From assembly GCA_016207645.1 (NCBI GenBank), contig JACQPH010000023.1:1-47323 (forward strand): 47,323 nucleotides of DNA. The letters are read 5' to 3'. Source of the DNA: Elusimicrobiota bacterium (GTDB lineage Bacteria; Elusimicrobiota; Elusimicrobia; Elusimicrobiales; UBA9959). This document shows, piece by piece, positions 15,816-24,301 of this stretch. Every line of letters begins with the position of its first letter. Positions within the stretch are counted from its first letter, which is position 1. The notes beneath the pieces are model-generated. The model was not told where the DNA came from. It did no database searches and was given only the letters and a program-made list of their open reading frames with translations. A program made the position numbers and the translations under genes.

Positions 15816-17147
15816 ATGAGGCTTTTCCACAAGTTAAGCGCGGCGCTGATGGCCGCCGCACTGGCGGCGGCCCTGCTGCTTTCCGGCATCTTCTTCAGCT
15901 TCCAGAACCGCACCGTCCGGCAGGCGCAGGAGGCCCGCCTGCAGGCGCTCGAGCAGTCCGTACTGGCCATGCTCGGCGAGGCCGAGCTGGCCGGCGACCC
16001 CCTGATGGCCGTGGATTATCTGTCGGGGCTGTGCAGCTCCAGGGCTGAAATACGGTCCTGCCAGCTCGATATCGGCCGCGGCATGGTCCCCGTCAAGGTC
16101 CGTAAAGCCGGCTCATTCGCCAAGTCCGACCTCCAGCTGCCGAGAACCATGCGCGGCGGCAAATTCTCGGCGCGCATAAATTTCTCGACCGAAGTCCTCT
16201 CCCTGGAGCGGCGCGAGGCCCTGGCCGGCGTCTGGCACGACCTGGCGGCGGCTTTCCTGGCCTCCATGGCGGCGGCGGCCCTGCTCGGCCTGCTGCTGGC
16301 GCGCCGGCTTACCAGGCGGCTCCGCCGGCTGGCCGCCGAGGCGGCCGCGGTAGGAGAGGGCAGGTTCGGCGTAAAGACGGACGCCGGCGGCTCCGACGAG
16401 GTCGCGGAGCTGGCGGCCTCCTTCAACGCCATGTCCGACCGCCTCCTGGAGCTGGAGACGATGAAGAAGAATTTCACGGCGTCGGTGACCCACGAACTCC
16501 GCTCGCCGCTGGGCGTGATAGAGACCTACGCCGCCATGCTGCTGAAGGAGAAAGACGCCTTCAGGCCGGAGGACCGGGCGGTCTTCGCCAGGATAAAAGA
16601 GAACGCGGGCCGCCTGGCCAGCTTCGTAACGGCCATGCTGGACCTGGCCAGGATAGAGCGCGGCAGGATGGAGCTGCGCCCGGCGAGGGAGGACCCGCTG
16701 GCCCTGACCCGCGACGCCGCCGATTTCCTGCGCCCCAAGGCCGAAGAAAAACAGGTAGCTTTCCTGGTCGAAGCCGGGGGGAGCGCCGCAGCCCTGCTGG
16801 ACAGGGAGCTCCTCACCCACGCCCTCACCAACCTGGTCTCCAACGCCATTAAATTCACCCCGGCCGGCGGCAAAGTCACCGTCCGCGCCGCCGTCTCCGG
16901 CGGCAAATACCGCGCCGAAGTGGAGGACACCGGCCCCGGCCTGCAACCCGGCGAGCCGGAAAAACTCTTCTCTCCCTTCTCCCAGGGCTCGGCCGCCCCC
17001 GGCCACGGCGGCACCGGCCTCGGCCTGGCCCTCGCAAAATCCATAGCCGAGCTCCACAAAGGCTCCATAGGCTGCGCCGCGGCTCCCGGCGGCGGCGCCC
17101 TTTTCTGGCTGGAGCTCCCGGTCGCGCCGGAGGCAAAAGCGCAGTAG
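15816..17147 (+). CDS. Membrane sensor histidine kinase with HAMP domain
   Basis: A 443-residue class I histidine kinase. TM1 is at about residues 8-29, a ~105-residue extracytoplasmic sensor follows, and TM2 is at about 137-160. Next come HAMP (RRLTRRLRRLAAEAAAVGEG), HisKA with phospho-acceptor H226 (FTASVTHELRSPLG), and the ATPase domain with N box (LTNLVSNAIKFTPAGG), G1 (VEDTGPGL) and G2 (GGTGLGLALAKSIAELHKG). All catalytic elements are present. It lies 21 bp after the PorV-like gene with an AAGGAG site before its ATG, so the two are probably co-transcribed. No response regulator is adjacent on this strand. The nearest three are in the convergent operon at 20.7-22.1 kb, making cross-operon pairing likely. 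Confidence 0.93.
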   Translation: MRLFHKLSAALMAAALAAALLLSGIFFSFQNRTVRQAQEARLQALEQSVLAMLGEAELAGDPLMAVDYLSGLCSSRAEIRSCQLDIGRGMVPVKVRKAGSFAKSDLQLPRTMRGGKFSARINFSTEVLSLERREALAGVWHDLAAAFLASMAAAALLGLLLARRLTRRLRRLAAEAAAVGEGRFGVKTDAGGSDEVAELAASFNAMSDRLLELETMKKNFTASVTHELRSPLGVIETYAAMLLKEKDAFRPEDRAVFARIKENAGRLASFVTAMLDLARIERGRMELRPAREDPLALTRDAADFLRPKAEEKQVAFLVEAGGSAAALLDRELLTHALTNLVSNAIKFTPAGGKVTVRAAVSGGKYRAEVEDTGPGLQPGEPEKLFSPFSQGSAAPGHGGTGLGLALAKSIAELHKGSIGCAAAPGGGALFWLELPVAPEAKAQ

Positions 17148-17256
17148 CCCGGTCCGCAGGCGTTCGCGGTTTTGCCCCTCCGGCAAGGACGCGGGGGCCG
17201 TAACGGATCTTCGCAATAACTTTGTAACCTGCTTAATATAGAATTACAGTGGAGCT

Positions 17257-18699
17257 ATGAAACCGATCTCACGCCTTCTCGCCGGTTCGATAGTCTGCTT
17301 CGCCCTTTGCGCCGGCGCTCAGGAGACCCCCGTGGCCTCGCCCAGCGCGCAGGCCGCCGAGCTTTCCGCCCGCATGCAGGAGGACGTCTCCCGCCTGCTC
17401 GAGCAGCTGGTCGGCCGCGGCCGCGCCCGCTCCTTCGTCTCCGTAGAGGGGGAAATAGTGCTCAAAAGCAAGAGCGAATCCGGCGCCCCGGCCGAGGACA
17501 CCCTCACCCTCCCCGGCTACGCCTCCGTCAACATCCTCGAGAAGACCGGGCAGTACCTCAAGCAGCAGCGCGAGGAGAGCCAGCGCACCAGCGAATTCCG
17601 CGTAAAGAAACTCTCGGTCTCCCTGGTCTTCGACCGGAGCGTCCCCGAAGCCCGGGTCAACGCCATAAAGCTGATGATCTCCGCCGTGCTGCGCCTCAAC
17701 GAAGCCCGCGGCGACAGCATAATCTCCGAAAGGTCCGAAATGCTCCCCTGGTGGAAGAGCGCCCTGGAAGCCCCGGAAATACGCCCCGTGCTCATCGCCT
17801 CCGCCTTCGGCGCCCTGGCCCTGGCCGTACTCCTGGTCTTCGGCTACATACTCGCCTCGCGGCTGCTCAGCGGGTTCGTGGATTACGCCCGCATCAACGC
17901 CCCCGCCGGCGCCACCGTGACCGCGACGGGGGGAGGAGCGGGCGGCCCCGGCGCCCCCGGCGAAGGCGAAACCGACGAATTCGGCGAAGTGATAGACGTG
18001 GAAGCCCGCGCCGCCGCGGGCGGGGCCATGCTCACCGCCGGTTCGGCCTTCGAATTCCTGGAGAAGATCCCGCCCTCCGAAGCCGCCGACCTCCTCTCCG
18101 ACCTGCCGGACGAGGACGCGGCCATTATAATCGCCAACCTCGCCGACCGCAAGGCGCACATCTCGTCCAAAATACTGCTCGCTCTGGCTCCCGCCAAGAA
18201 ACAGGCCGTCTCCGCCCGGCTGCTGGGGCTCAAGCAGGCCGAACCGGAAAAGGTCTACGAGATAGAGAACGACCTCCGCCTGAAGCTGGAAAAAAGCCTC
18301 AAGGGAGCGGAAAAACTCGGCCGCCTCCTCTCGCTGGTGAACGAAGCCGAGCGCACCGAGATAATGGACAACCTCTCCCGCACCGACCCCAAGGGCTCCG
18401 AGGAACTGCGCCGCAAGATGGTCACTTTCGACGACATCTGCCGCCTGGACGAAAAGAACCTCCGCCCGCTGGTAGTGTCGATGCCCTACGCCGACTGGGC
18501 CACCGCCCTGGCCGCCGCCGGCGAGACCGCCGTAGGCAACGTGACCCGCCTGCTGCCCGAGGACATACGCATCATCATGAAGGACATGATGCTCAGCCGT
18601 CCGGAAGAGGAGAAGGTGATGGTGGCGAGGGCGAAAATAATCTCGGCCGCGGTCGAGCTCAACGCCAAGGGCAGGATAGCCCTGAAGGAGAACGTGTGA
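17257..18699 (+). CDS. FliF-FliG-like fusion: inner-membrane protein with flagellar rotor domains
   Basis: A 480-residue protein. Residues 1-21 are a signal peptide or TM1. About 85-165 resembles the last periplasmic part of FliF (VKKLSVSLVFDRSVPEARVN, then AVLRLNEARGDSIIS, compare FliF RLSVAVxVD and FDxARGD). TM2 is 177-199, followed by a Gly/Ala-rich linker. About 264-348 resembles the FliG middle domain (FLEKIPPSEAADLLSDLPDE, EKVYEIENDLRLKLEKSL), and 350-475 resembles the FliG C domain (LLSLVNEAERTEIMDNLSRT, MVTFDDICRLDEKNLRPL). FliF is normally ~550 residues with three ring-building motifs. Here most of it and FliG-N are missing. Torque-helix charges are only partly kept (R431, D443, R448; M444 where many FliGs have Asp). 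It is translationally coupled to the next gene, and motAB lies 6 kb away. The family match is my own alignment by eye. Function as a motor part is inference. Confidence 0.75.
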   Translation: MKPISRLLAGSIVCFALCAGAQETPVASPSAQAAELSARMQEDVSRLLEQLVGRGRARSFVSVEGEIVLKSKSESGAPAEDTLTLPGYASVNILEKTGQYLKQQREESQRTSEFRVKKLSVSLVFDRSVPEARVNAIKLMISAVLRLNEARGDSIISERSEMLPWWKSALEAPEIRPVLIASAFGALALAVLLVFGYILASRLLSGFVDYARINAPAGATVTATGGGAGGPGAPGEGETDEFGEVIDVEARAAAGGAMLTAGSAFEFLEKIPPSEAADLLSDLPDEDAAIIIANLADRKAHISSKILLALAPAKKQAVSARLLGLKQAEPEKVYEIENDLRLKLEKSLKGAEKLGRLLSLVNEAERTEIMDNLSRTDPKGSEELRRKMVTFDDICRLDEKNLRPLVVSMPYADWATALAAAGETAVGNVTRLLPEDIRIIMKDMMLSRPEEEKVMVARAKIISAAVELNAKGRIALKENV

Positions 18700-20669
18700 G
18701 CCCGCCTTCCGACGCTTTCAATTCCGAACTGGACTACCTCTGGCGCGCCGTGGGCGAAGCGCAGGACGCCTCCGCCCGCTCGGAGGCCGAGCGTGCGGAA
18801 GCCAGGAAAGGCCTGCTGGACACCGCCGGGAAGGCGCGGCGCCTGGAAAGCCGGCTCGCCGAAAGCCTGGAGCGGGAGCGCGGTCTTAAAGCCGAAACGG
18901 AAAGCCTCAGGGCCTCGATAAGCAGGGACGCCGGAACGCTGGCCCTGGCCGCGCGCCAGGCCCGCGAAGCCGCCGAAGCCAGGGCGGGCCTGCTGAAAAA
19001 AGAGAACGAAGCCGCCCTGGCCGGCGTCGAACTGGCCGCCCTGCGGGCCGAGGCCGGCAGCCTCAGGGAAGCTCTGGCTGCCCGCGACGCCGCCATAGAA
19101 GCCTTCAAAGAAAGGATCGCCGGCCTGCTGTCCCTGCCGGAACTCGCCCGGGCCCTGAAGGAGGACTCGGCGCTCTCCGGAAAACAGGCCTCCGCTTACG
19201 AGGAACTTCTCGAACGCGCCGAGAAAGGCAAGCGCGCCGCGGAAACGGCAGCGGCGGACCTGGCGGCCGCGGCGGAGCGCGAAAATTCCTTCAAGACCTC
19301 TCTGGCCGCGTCCGAAACCGAACTCTCCGCCCTGCGCTCCGAGCTCGGCGGCAAACGGCGGGAACTGGCCGCGCTGGAGACGGCGCTGGCCGGGGCGGCC
19401 TCGAAAGAGAATATTTCCGCCGGCGAGAGAGCCTCGCTGCAGGGCCGCGCCGCCGCCCTCGGCGCCGCCCTCTCGGAGAAGGAAACGGCCCTTAGAACCG
19501 CTCTCTCCGACTGCGCGGCCCTGCGCGCCGAGCTGGACGCTTCCAGGTTCGAGGCAGAAAAACTCCGCCAGGCGGCCGACGGGCACGCCCTGCAGGCGCA
19601 GGAACAGCGCTCCAATTTCAGCGGGGCCGTGGCCCAGGTTTTCGAGCTGCAGAAGCGCGCCGCCGCCCTGAAGAGCGCCCTGGGCCAGGCCCAGGAACAG
19701 AACGCCGCCCTCGCCGCGGAACTTAAAGGGCGCGGGGCGGATATAGAGACCGTCAACGGCCTGCTGCGCGACGCCAAGAACGGCCTGGCCCTGGAGAAGG
19801 AGACCGGCAGGCGCGCCGGCCTCAGGATTAAGTCCCTGGAAGGCGAGATAGAGAACCTTAAGGCGAAGATAACGACTGCCGCCGATCACGCGGCCCGGTT
19901 GCTGAGGGCCGTGGAGGAGCGCGACCTGCAGATCGGCAAGCTCAGGACCGATCTCAAGAAGGTCGAAGACCTCGAGATAGAGAACGAGGACCTGCGCCGG
20001 AAGAACATCAGGTTCACCGGCTTCCTGAAAAGGGAACAGACGGATTTCAACTCGCGGATGATAACGGCGCTGGACAGGACGGCCAAGGACCTGAAGACCT
20101 TCAACCTGCGCATCCCCGCCGCCGAGCGCAAAAGCCTGGAGCCGGCCATGAAGAACCTGCTGGCCTCGGTCAACCTGCTGAGGGGCTGGCAGGAATACCT
20201 GGACCCGGAAACCCCCGAACTGCGGGATACGGAGCTGGCCGGCTTCGTATCCGGCGAGGTGGCGAAATGGGAAAGAGCGTTCAGGCAGCGCAAGCTCTCC
20301 GTCACGGCCGCCGTGCTCAACCCGCGCCTGCGCGCGCCGCTGGCGCACGAGAGCATGAAGATACTTTTCCACCAGCTCATCAAGAACGCCTACGAGCGCC
20401 TGCAGCAGGGTGGCAGCCTGCGCGTCACGCTGAAGGGCTCGGAGGACGGGCGGCACGCCTCGCTGCGGTTCGAGGACAGCGGCCCCGGCTTCTCCCAGGA
20501 AGCGCTTTCGAAGCTTTTCGCCCCTTTCAACACCACCGAGAAGGGGAAAGCCGGCATAGGGCTGGCCGTGGCGCGCCGCATAGCCGAAAAGCACGGCGGG
20601 ACCCTGGAGGTCTCGAACAAGAAAGAGCGCGGCGCCGTGGTGGAAGTCCTGCTCCCGCTGGGGGGTTAA
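18696..20669 (+). CDS. Coiled-coil protein with C-terminal GHKL (histidine kinase-type) ATPase domain
   Basis: The start is GTG at 18696, overlapping the preceding stop as GTGA, with AGGAG 4 nt upstream, so translation is coupled to the FliF-FliG-like gene. The 657-residue product has no signal peptide. About residues 10-440 are almost pure heptad-rich coiled coil (Ala/Glu/Arg/Leu). A short helical region follows, then a GHKL ATPase domain: N box HQLIKNAYERLQQGG, G1 EDSGPGFS, G2 KAGIGLAVARRIAEKHGG. No histidine is found where an H-box should lie; that helix reads DFNSRMITALDRTAKDL. It may therefore be a kinase-like ATPase without autophosphorylation, a phosphatase, or a structural switch. Its coupling suggests a direct partner of the FliG-like protein. 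Confidence 0.82.
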   Translation: MSPPSDAFNSELDYLWRAVGEAQDASARSEAERAEARKGLLDTAGKARRLESRLAESLERERGLKAETESLRASISRDAGTLALAARQAREAAEARAGLLKKENEAALAGVELAALRAEAGSLREALAARDAAIEAFKERIAGLLSLPELARALKEDSALSGKQASAYEELLERAEKGKRAAETAAADLAAAAERENSFKTSLAASETELSALRSELGGKRRELAALETALAGAASKENISAGERASLQGRAAALGAALSEKETALRTALSDCAALRAELDASRFEAEKLRQAADGHALQAQEQRSNFSGAVAQVFELQKRAAALKSALGQAQEQNAALAAELKGRGADIETVNGLLRDAKNGLALEKETGRRAGLRIKSLEGEIENLKAKITTAADHAARLLRAVEERDLQIGKLRTDLKKVEDLEIENEDLRRKNIRFTGFLKREQTDFNSRMITALDRTAKDLKTFNLRIPAAERKSLEPAMKNLLASVNLLRGWQEYLDPETPELRDTELAGFVSGEVAKWERAFRQRKLSVTAAVLNPRLRAPLAHESMKILFHQLIKNAYERLQQGGSLRVTLKGSEDGRHASLRFEDSGPGFSQEALSKLFAPFNTTEKGKAGIGLAVARRIAEKHGGTLEVSNKKERGAVVEVLLPLGG

Positions 20670-20701
20670 GGGGAGCAGTTACGCTTAATCCTTGATACTA
20701 C

Positions 20702-21379
20702 CTACAACTTAAACAGGTAGCCGAGGCCGAACACGGTCCTGATCTTCGCGCCGAAGGGCCCGAGGCGGGAGCGCAGCGCCTCTATGCGCTTGTCTACGGC
20801 CCTGGGCCCGGCCTCGAGGCCCTGCCGCCAGACCTGCTCGAGCAGCACGGTGCGGGAAACCACCCTGCCCTGGTTCCTGAGGAAATAAAGCAGCAGGTCG
20901 AACTCCAGCGCCGTAAGCCTTATACGTTTCCCTCCGACCGAAACGGTCCTGGCCTCGGGTGAGATCCGGAGCGGGCCAAAAGCGTACTCCGCCGGCTTTT
21001 CGGAGGCGGCCGCGCCCGGGCCGGCCCTCGCCAGCAGGTTCAGCAGCCTGGCGCGGAAAAGGCGCGGCTCCGGCGGGAAGGTAAAATACTCGTCGGCGCC
21101 GTTCTCCAGGGAGAGCGCCGCCGCCGCCGGTGAATAAGGGCCGGAGCCGGTCAGGACCAGCAGCAGCCGCGAAGTCCTTTTATCCCCGCGCAGGACGGAA
21201 ACCAGGTCCCTCCCGCTCATATCGGGCAGGGAGGAGTCGATCACGGCCAGGCCGCGCGGCCGGGCTTTCAGGAAAGCCGCGGCGGAAGGGTGGAATTTGA
21301 GGCGGAAGCCTTCCAGGGCCGTCTTTAGAAAAGCCAGCGCCGCGGGGCTGGAGGTTACGCAGGAAGCGGCGGGTTTCAT
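20702..21379 (-). CDS. OmpR-type response regulator with degenerate receiver
   Basis: 225 residues. The N-terminal receiver-like domain (about 1-118) keeps the phospho-acceptor position D48 (AVIDSSLPDMSG). It lacks the acidic Mg-binding pair (CVTSS instead of xxDDx) and the conserved Lys-Pro (YFTFPPEP). The C-terminal winged helix (about 128-225) is a good OmpR-type DNA-binding domain: TALEFDLLLYFLRNQGRVVS, DKRIEALRSRLG, IRTVFGLGYLF. It is the last gene of the motA-motB-HK-RR-RR-RR operon, its ATG overlapping the previous stop by 4 nt (ATGA). A pseudo-receiver suggests phosphorylation-independent action or control by protein contact. It may regulate the neighbouring surface or motor genes, but no operator could be identified. 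Confidence 0.9.
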   Translation of the reverse strand: MKPAASCVTSSPAALAFLKTALEGFRLKFHPSAAAFLKARPRGLAVIDSSLPDMSGRDLVSVLRGDKRTSRLLLVLTGSGPYSPAAAALSLENGADEYFTFPPEPRLFRARLLNLLARAGPGAAASEKPAEYAFGPLRISPEARTVSVGGKRIRLTALEFDLLLYFLRNQGRVVSRTVLLEQVWRQGLEAGPRAVDKRIEALRSRLGPFGAKIRTVFGLGYLFKL

Positions 21380-21759
21380 CGGGGTGCGGGGAAAACGGCC
21401 GCCTTTATGCGGGCCTGCAGCTCGTCGGGATCGAAAGGCTTTATCACGTAGCCGGCGGCGCCCAGCTTCAGGCCTTCGGTCACCATGTCCAGCTCGGAGC
21501 GCACGGTAAAGAAGATTATCGGGGTGCGGGAGAGCGCCGGGATCGCGCGGATGCGGCGCGCGGCCTCGAAGCCGCTGATATCGGGGAGCCCCACGTCGAG
21601 CAGTATCATGGCGGGTTCGTTCTTTTCCGCCAGCTCCACGCCCTTCAGGGCCAGGGGGGCCGTGAGCACCGCGCAGCCGGCCCCGGCCGCTATGCGGGCG
21701 GCTATGGCCAGGTAATCCGGTTCGTCGTCGACTATAAGTATTTTGGGGCGGGCTGTCAT
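21376..21759 (-). CDS. Single-domain response regulator (CheY-like)
   Basis: 127 residues, only a receiver domain. All catalytic residues are present: D11-D12 (LIVDDEP), phospho-acceptor D55 (ILLDVGLPDISG), the Thr in FFTVRS and the Lys of YVIKPFDPDEL. There is no output domain, so it probably signals by protein contact, like CheY, or serves as a phosphorelay intermediate. Its start overlaps the stop of the upstream receiver gene by 4 nt and its stop overlaps the start of the next by 4 nt, so all three regulators are translationally coupled. A CheY-like protein beside a FliG-like protein and MotAB invites the idea of motor switching, although no CheA, CheW or FliM is encoded in the window. 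Confidence 0.92.
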   Translation of the reverse strand: MTARPKILIVDDEPDYLAIAARIAAGAGCAVLTAPLALKGVELAEKNEPAMILLDVGLPDISGFEAARRIRAIPALSRTPIIFFTVRSELDMVTEGLKLGAAGYVIKPFDPDELQARIKAAVFPAPR

Positions 21760-22133
21760 GGCTTCTTCGGGACCAGGGATTCCACTTTTTTCTGCAGGTA
21801 GGAAAGCTCCACCGTCTTGCTCATGAACTCGCGGCAGTTGGCTTCCTGCCTGAAGAGCTCGCTCATGTGCTTGTCGAAAAAAGTGCCGGTGATGACCAGC
21901 ACCGGGATATTGCGCGTATCGTCGTCCGTCTGCAGGTTGCGCAGCACCTCGATGCCGCCGATATCCGGCATCATCACGTCGAGCAGGATTATCCGCGGTT
22001 TGACGGCCCGGGCTTTCAGCAGGCCTTCGCGGCCGTTCTCGGCGATCTCGACGGTGAAGCCGAGGTCGGTGAAATAGTCGGAGACCATGGTGCGGAACTC
22101 CACGTTATCGTCGATTATCAGGATCAGGTTCAT
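21756..22133 (-). CDS. Single-domain response regulator (CheY-like)
   Basis: A receiver-only protein of 125 residues. I chose the ATG at 22133 (MNLILIIDDN) because GGAG lies 6 nt upstream. An ATG at 22145 would add four residues but has only a weak site. The acidic pair is in IIDDN, and the phospho-acceptor is D52 in ILLDVMMPDIGG. Switch Thr (VITGTF) and Lys (FMSKTV) are present, although the usual Pro after the Lys is Thr. It follows the histidine kinase gene by a few bases and overlaps the next receiver by 4 nt, so it is probably a direct target of that kinase. Confidence 0.9.
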   Translation of the reverse strand: MNLILIIDDNVEFRTMVSDYFTDLGFTVEIAENGREGLLKARAVKPRIILLDVMMPDIGGIEVLRNLQTDDDTRNIPVLVITGTFFDKHMSELFRQEANCREFMSKTVELSYLQKKVESLVPKKP

Positions 22134-22148
22134 TTCAGGCTCCATGCT

Positions 22149-24284
22149 CTATTTCGGGGGCGCGGGGGGAGGGGGCGGCGCGGCCGGCGCGGCGGCCGCC
22201 ATGGACCTGGAGACCGTGAAGATGAACTTGCTCCCCTTGCCCACCTCCGACTCCACCCAGATATCGCCCTTGTGCAGCTCTATCGTCATCTTGCACATCG
22301 CCAGCCCCAGGCCGAAGCCCATGCTCTTGTGCTCTTCCATCTGGGAATACTTCTCGAAGATCTCCTTGCGCTTGTTCTCCGGTATGCCCGGGCCGGTGTC
22401 CTCGACCGCGAAGAAGACCTTATCCCCGTCCTCCCAGGTCGAGAGGGTAATACTGCCGCCGCCCGGGGTGAACTTGAGAGAGTTGCCCATCAGGTTGGTG
22501 ATGACGCGTTCCAGCAGGCCCGGGTCGGCGGTGAACGTTATCGGCGCGGGAGGCAGCACGACCGAGAGCTTTATATTCTTGGGACCGGCCACGGGCTCGT
22601 GGTTCTCGCGCACGCGGGTCACTATGGCCCCGGCGTCGACCTGGTCCAGCGAGAGCGTCATGTTGCCGCGCTCGAGCTTGGTGGTGTTCAGGATGTCGTC
22701 TATCATGCCGCGCAGGCGGCGCGACGAGTAAAGCATGCTGGTCAGGTACTTGTCCGTGGAGGGGGAGGACGGGATCTTCTTCATCAGCAGCTCGGTGTAG
22801 CCCTGCAGCGTGGAAAGCGGCGCGCGCATGTCGTGAGTGATCATGTGGAAGAAGTCTTCCTTGGCCTTCTCTATCTCCTTCTCGCCGGTGATATCGCGGA
22901 TTATGAGGACCCGGCCGGGACGCTTCAGCGTGGCCAGCAGGAACTGGTTGGAAATGATGCGGAAGCTCTTCAGCACGGTGGAGGTCTCGGTCTCCACCGG
23001 CGCGTCCAGCTCGATGCGCAGGTACTTCTCCTTCAGCGCCATCATGTCGGTCAGCCCCTTGTAGAAAGCCTCGTTCTTGACCGAGCGCGGCACCGAAACC
23101 TCGGGGGAGATCTTCGGGATGCCCAGCAGCTTGAGGGCCGTATTGTTGGAATAGATGAGCGAACCGCGGTCGTCGACCAGGATGACGCCGTCGGAGATGG
23201 TGTCGATGAGCGCCTGGGCCTTGCCCTTCTCCTCCACTATCTGGTTCAGCTGGAAGGCGCGGTAGGCCTGCAGCTCCAGCATCAGGCGGTTCAGGATGCC
23301 GCCGAGCACCCTGACCTCCGGCCAGCCCGCCTGCGGGATGACGTGGTCCAGGTGCTGGGTGCGCAGGAAGCCCTTTACCCCGTTGACCATGTTGTTGATG
23401 GGGACGATGATGCGGTTGGAGATCAGGAAGACCACCACCATGGTTATGCCGAAAATTGCCGCCGCCAGGAGGGAGAAGACCAGGATGGACTTGCGCTGCT
23501 TGCCGTACAGCTCGTCCTCCGACTGGACCGAGACCGCCGCCCAGTCCAGCTTGTCGATGGCCGCATAGGCGCCGGAATACTCCGCCCCGGAGAATTTGAA
23601 TTTGGCCAGCGTGCCCGTCCGGCCGCCGGTCTTGAAGGCCTTCCTCATCGCCTCCGGCTTATACTCCAGGCCCTTCATGTCCTGGCAGGGCAGCGGACGG
23701 CCCTCCCCGTCGGAAACGAAGACGCGGCCGCTGCGCCCGGCCTTCTGCGAATTTATCTTGCCCAGCAGCTTGTCCATCGCGAAATGGAAGAGCACTACGC
23801 GCCCGTCCACCAGCGGGTAGGCGAGCGGGAAAAATGCCTGGCCCTTGACGCAGAGCACGGGGCCGGGGGTAACTATGCCGGACTCGTGCGCCTGGCTCGA
23901 GACCGCGGTGGCGTAGGAAGCCAGGGAGCTCTTCTCCCTGACCTTGTCGCTCTGGATGAAGAACACTTCCTTCCCTTCGCGGGAAAGAAGGCTGAGCGAC
24001 ATGATGTCCGAATTTATGCGCGCGGCCTGCTGTATGACCTTGGCCTCGTCCAGCTTTTTAGCCTGGAGGGGGTTCTCTATCTCGTACAGGAAAGCCAGGC
24101 TGCGGTTGGTGGTCAGGAACCACTCGTCCACGTTCACCGCGGAAAGGCCGGAGAGGCCCTTGTGCAGTTCGTAGTAGCTGGCCACGGAAGAGTTGTACTG
24201 GTAGATGTTCCAGCCCACGGAAAGCAGCAGCGGGAGCACCGCTATGCCCAGCAGGATCAGGAGGAACCGTGTAGTCAGCTTCAT
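22149..24284 (-). CDS. Sensor histidine kinase: Cache-like sensor, HAMP, PAS, HisKA, ATPase
   Basis: 711 residues. TM1 is at about 5-27, and a ~240-residue extracytoplasmic region of Cache type (VDEWFLTTNRSLAFLYE, GRSGRVFVSDGEGRPL) is followed by TM2 at about 268-290. Then come a HAMP-like linker (SNRIIVPINNMVNGV), PAS at about 360-475 (LIDTISDGVILVDDRGSLIY), HisKA with the H in FHMITHDMRAPLS, and the ATPase domain (NLMGNSLKFTPGGG, VEDTGPGIPEN, GFGLGLAMCKMTIELHKG). It ends in an unusual Ala/Pro-rich tail (PAAPPPPPAPPK). It lies between motB and two CheY-like receivers in one operon, so it is the likely input for them. The extracellular sensor suggests response to a small ligand. Confidence 0.93.
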   Translation of the reverse strand: MKLTTRFLLILLGIAVLPLLLSVGWNIYQYNSSVASYYELHKGLSGLSAVNVDEWFLTTNRSLAFLYEIENPLQAKKLDEAKVIQQAARINSDIMSLSLLSREGKEVFFIQSDKVREKSSLASYATAVSSQAHESGIVTPGPVLCVKGQAFFPLAYPLVDGRVVLFHFAMDKLLGKINSQKAGRSGRVFVSDGEGRPLPCQDMKGLEYKPEAMRKAFKTGGRTGTLAKFKFSGAEYSGAYAAIDKLDWAAVSVQSEDELYGKQRKSILVFSLLAAAIFGITMVVVFLISNRIIVPINNMVNGVKGFLRTQHLDHVIPQAGWPEVRVLGGILNRLMLELQAYRAFQLNQIVEEKGKAQALIDTISDGVILVDDRGSLIYSNNTALKLLGIPKISPEVSVPRSVKNEAFYKGLTDMMALKEKYLRIELDAPVETETSTVLKSFRIISNQFLLATLKRPGRVLIIRDITGEKEIEKAKEDFFHMITHDMRAPLSTLQGYTELLMKKIPSSPSTDKYLTSMLYSSRRLRGMIDDILNTTKLERGNMTLSLDQVDAGAIVTRVRENHEPVAGPKNIKLSVVLPPAPITFTADPGLLERVITNLMGNSLKFTPGGGSITLSTWEDGDKVFFAVEDTGPGIPENKRKEIFEKYSQMEEHKSMGFGLGLAMCKMTIELHKGDIWVESEVGKGSKFIFTVSRSMAAAAPAAPPPPPAPPK

Positions 24285-24301
24285 GGCGGATCGGTCAGCG
24301 C

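Noticed and set aside
17307-20669. A continuous 1120-codon frame across the FliF-FliG-like gene and the next gene
   Set aside because: The first ~460 codons are an Arg/Pro-rich out-of-frame reading of the FliF-FliG-like gene. A GTG with AGGAG at 18696 gives the real start of the coiled-coil ATPase.
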